A stretch of 64,000 bases of DNA from Aplysia californica (lineage: Eukaryota; Mollusca; Gastropoda; Aplysiida; Aplysiidae), in contig NW_004797406.1 in NCBI RefSeq assembly GCF_000002075.1, positions 1,187,181 through 1,251,180 of the forward strand, in the 5' to 3' direction. Positions 44,151-64,000 of this stretch are shown here, piece after piece. A program made the position numbers and the translations under genes. The notes under the pieces are model-generated. The model searched no databases and was not told the origin of the DNA. It worked only from the letters and a program-made list of their open reading frames with translations. Each line of letters starts with the position of its first letter. Position 1 is the first letter of the stretch.

Positions 44151-45569
44151 GTGTATATTACATTGTACTTGAATTGTTAAAATAGTCAATATTATTTCAA
44201 AACACCCGTTATTATTCAATAAAACCCAAGGGGGCAATGAAACTGCAGAAGATTAGAAGTTAATCATCTTAGTGCGTAAACGTATCATCTTCTTGTTTAT
44301 TCCGCTTCGAGAAAGAATTATGTTTCAAAATCCTACTTAAATTAAGCGTTCTTTCTTCGACAGAGTGACGTCATGCGGTAAGCCCACTGCACGAGAAGGC
44401 TAGTGGAGTAGCATGTCCAGAACAAAGATTCTCTACTACCCAGCAGAGACGAGATCAGAATACACTTACAGTGGGGGCGTGACCAGAGTGCAGCAGAAAC
44501 GTGACGGGAGTAGGCCTACAGCCAAAGTCAGTGTGACACAAGAGTGCACAGCAAACTTGAGCAAACCTTAATGACTCAGATAGGGGAGGGGTGGATCGAA
44601 AAGCAACCCCCCCCCCCCCCCCCCGCCCCACACACACATAACATGAACGTCTCCCATAATACCCAGGGAGCACAACCAATTTGATTCTTTTATTATTTTG
44701 ATGCCGTCGAGACCGTCCCCAGCCAAATGATTCGAAATCAACAAAGGCCTACAAGATGACAATGCAAAACTTGCCAGTTCATATGGGCGCTGGCATAGAT
44801 TTTTTTGCAAGTTCTGTTTTTTAGGGGGAGGGGATGGGTTTAGATTTCCAGCAGTCTATTAACTTTTTTCTTGCCCTCGCTTTTACCTCTTTTTTGCTGT
44901 TGTTGTTTTGTTGGGGTTTTTTAGTATGTAAATCTGTATCAATGTTGCAAAAGTGTTTTTGAAACATGTTATTGCTAGAGGCGGGAGTGAGTCGCCACAC
45001 TTCGGGTATAACAGGGCTGTGGCGGTAAATCAAGGAGCTCTAAGAAAGGAAAAAATCCAGAGAGTTTTAAGCAAACTATTAAGACCAACTTAGAATGACA
45101 ATAAAGACATGCGTTCGAACAGACTGCCTACTATTATGCTCATGCCCGCCCCCAATGAAATAGAAAGAGATAAATAAAAATGAACTTTAAAAAAATAAAA
45201 GCAACAGAAACAGTAAACTAACAAAACAAAACCAAAAAAGCAAAACAAAAAAATAACAAGATTTTTTAAAAGACAGGAAAGTAGCGCAGGAGGGGGGGGG
45301 TATACGTGAAGGAGTGAAAAGAGTTCAGTGTATACAAATTTGCCCAAGGCATTGTAACAATTTAAATAGCCTATTACCTTGTGTGATTTTTACTCATGAA
45401 AGCGAAAGCTGTTGTCGAGAGAAATTCAACAAAAAGGTAGGCTACATGTCATAAGCCTACATCATGCCAGCGTTGCACGAACTGAGTTAAATGTATTTCT
45501 TAAAAGTATATAAATTTAGAAATCACGTACGCTTTTAACAAACACTTCCAATGTAAAGAGCACAGCATT
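44151..45569. other. Intergenic, no gene seen
   Basis: It contains a C run at 44608-44625 and AT-rich sequence. No gene is supported. Confidence 0.35.
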
Positions 45570-48451
<2,882 letters not shown>

Positions 48452-48459
48452 TATGTGTT

Positions 48460-49016
48460 ATTTTCCCCAGGCGATATCAAGTTTAGGCGTATCATTGTTC
48501 TTTAATTAAATGTGTGGAAAAACCCTTAATCTGAGATGACCATAATTTTAAGCTGCCACCTGCACGCAAGTCTCAGCCTTCTTTCGTTAATTCTCTTCTC
48601 CTATTCGGTGAGATCACATCTCTTAATTTATAACCCGTGTTATCTTTATATGGCAACTTATTATATAAGTGCCTTTTACGCTACCGCCCGCTTACCCCAA
48701 TTCTCCTCAAAACCGGTGACTGCATGGCAGACATTTCTTTTGCCTCTAGTCTCTAGAATCTAGTTTATTTTCACTATTTTTAGACCACATGTTTTACAAC
48801 CGCTTTAAAGGGTTGACGATACCAAAAGCCTTAATACCCACCGGGTCACCTTTCTTGCATTTGACTTACCAAATAATAATACATTTTAAAATTAATTTAT
48901 TATATAAGGCCCTATCGGTAGGCCTAGGCTATTTCATTTGGATATGGATCTAGGGAAATTAAGGTATCTTATGATGGGCCTATATGTTCCATGAAATGAG
49001 TTTGGGGTAATATGGG

Positions 49017-49050
<34 letters not shown>

Positions 49051-49489
49051 CACGTTCCTTGAAATGAGTATGGGGTAATTTCGAAATGACACAATATAGG
49101 CATATCTTCCGTTGACGGACGACAACTTTGGTGCACTTGACTGGAGGTTCTGGGTAAGAATCTGCGAGCAGTGGAGGAACATGACTTTTTTTTCAACATG
49201 ATAGAATCAAGATCTAAATCTAGATCTAATCAGCTTGGTGTCCTGACAAAACCGAACAGAAGCGTTTTTTTATAAAGCCTACCTAAGAAGTTTATTTTGG
49301 GTATTTTTCAAGATCGTTGGTTGAATTATATTTTGGTCCTAGACGTAGATCTAGATCTAGGCCTATGTGTTGAAGCAGAAACGAATAGGGGTAGGCCAAG
49401 CCTATTGTCTCCGAAAAGATATTTAAGATAAAGCTTTTGTTCGTTTCAGCCCAAGTATTAATTTCCTTGTGCGCAACTCAAGCATTTTC
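48460..49489. other. Upstream of RANBP9/10, no gene seen
   Basis: No supported gene. A (TA)n run lies at 49020-49047. Repeated AGATCTAGATC-type words occur at 49208 and 49347. Confidence 0.4.
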
Positions 49490-49666
49490 TCTACCTCGTC
49501 AATGATTGGATACTATTTTTTCCTGTGACCAATGAAAGCCCCCGTCGCCCAAAATAGTGTTTTCCTTCGATTCCGTCACATCCGGGCTAGATCGTTCAGC
49601 TGAGTGAGAGAGAAGACTCAGGAGAGACTGTTCACTGACTGTTCAGAGAGAGCGAAAGAGAACAAA

Positions 49667-49674
<8 letters not shown>
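49490..49674 (+). promoter_or_regulatory. RANBP9/10 upstream region: CCAAT boxes and YY1-like motif on the start codon
   Basis: An inverted CCAAT (ATTGG, 49505-49509) and a direct CCAAT (49529-49533) lie 130-160 bases before the ATG. The sequence AAAATGGCGAC (49664-49674) fits the YY1 consensus AANATGGCGNC and includes the start codon, an arrangement common in housekeeping genes. No TATA box is evident. The start of transcription is not determined. Confidence 0.4.
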
Positions 49675-61109
<11,435 letters not shown>

Positions 61110-61434
61110 GTAAGTACTCCATAGGGAGGACATAGGAGTCACAGACCTAGATCCCTTGTAGGACACAAGCTTAAGTCACCTTTGTGGGAAAGAGGAAGGG
61201 ACGCAGTCATCTCAATTTCTTGATATTTTAGTGACCTCCCTTGGAGAGGGGGGGGGGGGTCACTTTGGCCGAAATGTGACGACACATGACTTGTGATTAA
61301 GAATACAAAGGCGTTGAATGGGTGGGGGACAGGGGAGGCAGAAAGACAGACCCAATGTAATAAAATACCGGGAACAGTTAACCCAACAGGAAACTGTTGG
61401 TGAAAGTCATATGAGCAATTGCCAAAACGTGAGA

Positions 61435-62035
61435 CTCTCTTGAGACTCAGTGGTGCAAAAAAAAATTTCTTACCAATTTGACTCTCTTTTCTGTCAGTCA
61501 CAGATTGGCATTTAGTGCTCATATTCCTAGAGTATCAGAGCAAGGAGATGTAGGGTTTTGGAGATATGGGTCTATTGGTTTGGCAACTACTGTATTTCTT
61601 GTATGTAACAGTGATGACAAAAACAGATAAGCAGCAAGGCAAATTATAGACTTTAAATTCCATTTGTTTAGTAAACAAACACTTTGTACACTATGAACTC
61701 CATTCATAATGGTAATATGAATGGCAAGCTTTGTAACAATGACACAGTGCACAGAACATGTCATCATTGTTATGTACAAGAAAGGATACACATTGGACAT
61801 TATCATTGACAACACATCACAATAGTGAAAGGCTGTACAAATACAGTTATCAAAGCCTCAGTACCAAAAAAACACATGTGTAAAACAATTTTTAAACTAA
61901 TATGAAGCAAATGCACAAAATCAGTGGAGCTGACTTGTACATAACAGTGATGACAAACATGACTTGTACATAACAATGATGACACAATGTACAGGAAAAG
62001 ACAAAAGTCTTGCCTCTAGAGATAAAAGCGCACTT
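61435..62035 (+). repeat. Dispersed repeat C, copy with both parts adjacent
   Basis: Bases 61435-61690 match 50115-50390 and bases 61734-62035 match 53183-53535. Two further diverged units sharing TGTACATAACAGTGATG and ACAAAGAACAAAT follow to about 62400. Confidence 0.65.
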
Positions 62036-62399
62036 TAAGAATTAAAAAAAAACCAGGAGAGGTTTCTTTTGCTTTGAAACAAATACCAGGTCATATCAAA
62101 GACAGTGGACGATCACAATTATGTTGCTAATTATGACAAACAGTACTCGTACATAACAGTGATGGGAAAAGGTCAAATCATGCCTACAAAGAACAAATTT
62201 GCACCAAGAGATACACAGATCAATAAAGGCGTATTTTGCTTCTAAATGAATCTTGCATGTATGAAATATATGTTGAAAACTTATTGATATTAGCAATTAT
62301 GAAAAATATTACTTGTACATAACAATGATGACACAATGTATTGGAAAAAGGTATATCATACCAACAAAGAACAAATGTGTATTTTTGAGTTAGACAGAT

Positions 62400-64000
62400 A
62401 AACAAGGACATGTTTGTTTATTTGTTTGAGTAAAGAGAGCACACATTACTTAAAAAATGTTTGCTCTTAGGACAATGTAATTTCTTGTACGTTAGTCAGT
62501 CTTGTACGGCTGCATGACGACACCCCAAACGTCATCACTGAGCACAAAAGCTAAATCTATAACCACAGAAATGATCCATCTCTCGAAGTTTGTTCACACA
62601 TCACACTCTTGCTCCAGGAATCCAGTGTAAACACCGCAATTTCACTAAAATATTCAACAGAGTAGCATAAAAACACGCATAACAGCCCAGTACGTCACAT
62701 TCAACTCAAAATTCTTGTGCGTCACCGGACGCTGAAGGCAATGACTACTTTCGTTTTTCTGTTCCCCCCGTTGCTTCCGTTGTTCTGGGGACGCGGGTAA
62801 GGGGAAGTCACTCAAGAAAACAATTATATCCGGGCACTGTTGATGACACGTTCAAAACAAAAGTGGGCGAAATTCGGACTTCCGGCACGTCGCAAGTTGA
62901 CGACAATAACGGCGAATGTTAAACAGCCGACCGAAATCGTAGATCTAGGAACCCGATGTTCCTTTCGCGCATCGCGGCTTTTGAAGTATTGAATAAACGA
63001 CGATAGGCAAAGAGATTTAACCAGCTACGGTGATTCTACTGAAAAATAATGGTGTTTTCTGAAACACCTAGTCCGTGACGACATGACAGACGCACAAGTA
63101 ATCCGAATTGTTCGTCTATTTGCAAACAAATGAACCGATTTCTTGAGCAAGTTAACCTTTCTCAATGACAAATAACATAGGATCGAAGCACACGTAAAAA
63201 AAACCCACCCAAAAATACTAAATTTTGGACATTCTTGGAAGTTTGCATTGGTGTGCTCAAAATGACACTCAAGGAATCACTAAAAAACGAACATTTTTGG
63301 CACAAAATTTACAAACTCAAGATTGTAAAGCTGACAAGGGGTCTGAAACTGCTAATGCAGGTTCTACATCCTATATTTGATGTGTGTATAAGTTTTGGAG
63401 GAATAAATACTAATGCATCACATTTTATGCACACTATTGTGAGATGTGTGTGTTTTTCCCCACGTTTTGGCAATGGCTCATATAGATACGATGGCCCGGC
63501 TACGTTGCTTTCCAAGTGACCAACCCTGACTGTAAATCCATAGATGAGATCAGAATCATAGATCTCTACATTCAGATAAACATTGCTCTTGTGATTCATT
63601 GAACAAGTATGTTATAAAACCTTTGAGCGCTGCTGATTAGGCTTACTTGACTAATCTTTAATCCTAAAGAGGCCTATCTGGTGAACTGCAGCATTCACGC
63701 ATGTGGCGCATCATAGGTCAAGGTCTAATTAAACATTGCATGACATGCTGTCACCCAAACACCAGTCAGAAACCGTCTCTCAAACTTTCAAACAGATGCA
63801 TTTCCTGTGACCAATCAAAAAACATTTCAGTCCCTCAACCCCCCCAACATTCCACTGACCAGTCATAGACTCATAGACCTATGTCATTTGTACTGTCTGT
63901 GGAAAGTTGGGTGTGAAAACGCAGTCCATCACTCTCTTTGTTCGAAATGAGAGTGGCAGTCTCACCAAATATATGGTTTTCTAGGCTTGTCTTATGCAAG
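62400..64000. other. RANBP9/10 intron 2, no exon seen; CpG-rich patch
   Basis: No next exon of RANBP9/10 is seen. Bases 62700-63010 are CpG-rich and contain an ETS-like CCGGAAGT (minus strand, around 62880). The open frames at 63235-63599 lack splice or similarity support. Confidence 0.35.

Noticed and set aside
63235-63599. 94-96-codon frames near the window end
   Set aside because: They are open on both strands, with no splice borders matching the phase-2 donor of RANBP9/10 exon 2 and no similarity recognised.

Overview
This is a repeat-rich animal nuclear window with three spliced protein-coding genes. Their products read most easily as those of a lophotrochozoan, and a marine gastropod mollusc is my best guess. 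The grounds are the level of protein similarity to vertebrate families, compact exons in long introns, abundant (CT)n arrays, tRNA-derived SINEs and many small DNA transposons. The organism is inferred, not shown.

Gene 1 (about 835-20327, + strand) is RBCK1/HOIL-1, the RBR ubiquitin ligase of the LUBAC complex. Eight consecutive in-phase exons encode an acidic/Ser-Pro linker, the NZF (RanBP2-type) zinc finger, RING1, the IBR, and RING2 with the HOIL-1-specific cysteine-rich tail ending in NCINCH. The N-terminal ubiquitin-like domain lies upstream of the window. An extra open exon (7394-7795) after the NZF exon could give a short form without the RBR module. Gene 2 (34983-40623, - strand) is a complete seven-exon alpha-arrestin (ARRDC family, 477 residues) with two PPxY motifs. 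It converges tail-to-tail on RBCK1. Gene 3 (49667-61109 and beyond, + strand) is the start of RANBP9/RANBP10: exon 1 and exon 2, entering the SPRY domain. It diverges from gene 2. All three families act in ubiquitin ligation: an RBR E3, an adaptor for NEDD4-type E3s, and a CTLH-complex subunit.

Between the exons lie: two LINE copies, each inserted in a repeat for which an uninterrupted copy also exists in the window; hAT-like MITEs with 8-bp target duplications bracketing an RBCK1 exon; a piggyBac-type MITE; pogo/Tigger-like elements and a transposase remnant; a 616-bp element with 27-bp terminal inverted repeats and a 9-bp target duplication; several SINE families sharing one 3' tail; an apparently exact 1256-bp tandem duplication; and a 100-N scaffold gap in an RBCK1 intron.

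The most unusual pattern is that all three terminal-exon candidates (RBCK1 canonical, RBCK1 alternative, ARRDC) have a different minisatellite whose first unit contains the stop codon. Similar diverged arrays start at or near several splice junctions. This looks like local tandem duplication seeded at exon edges, followed by decay.
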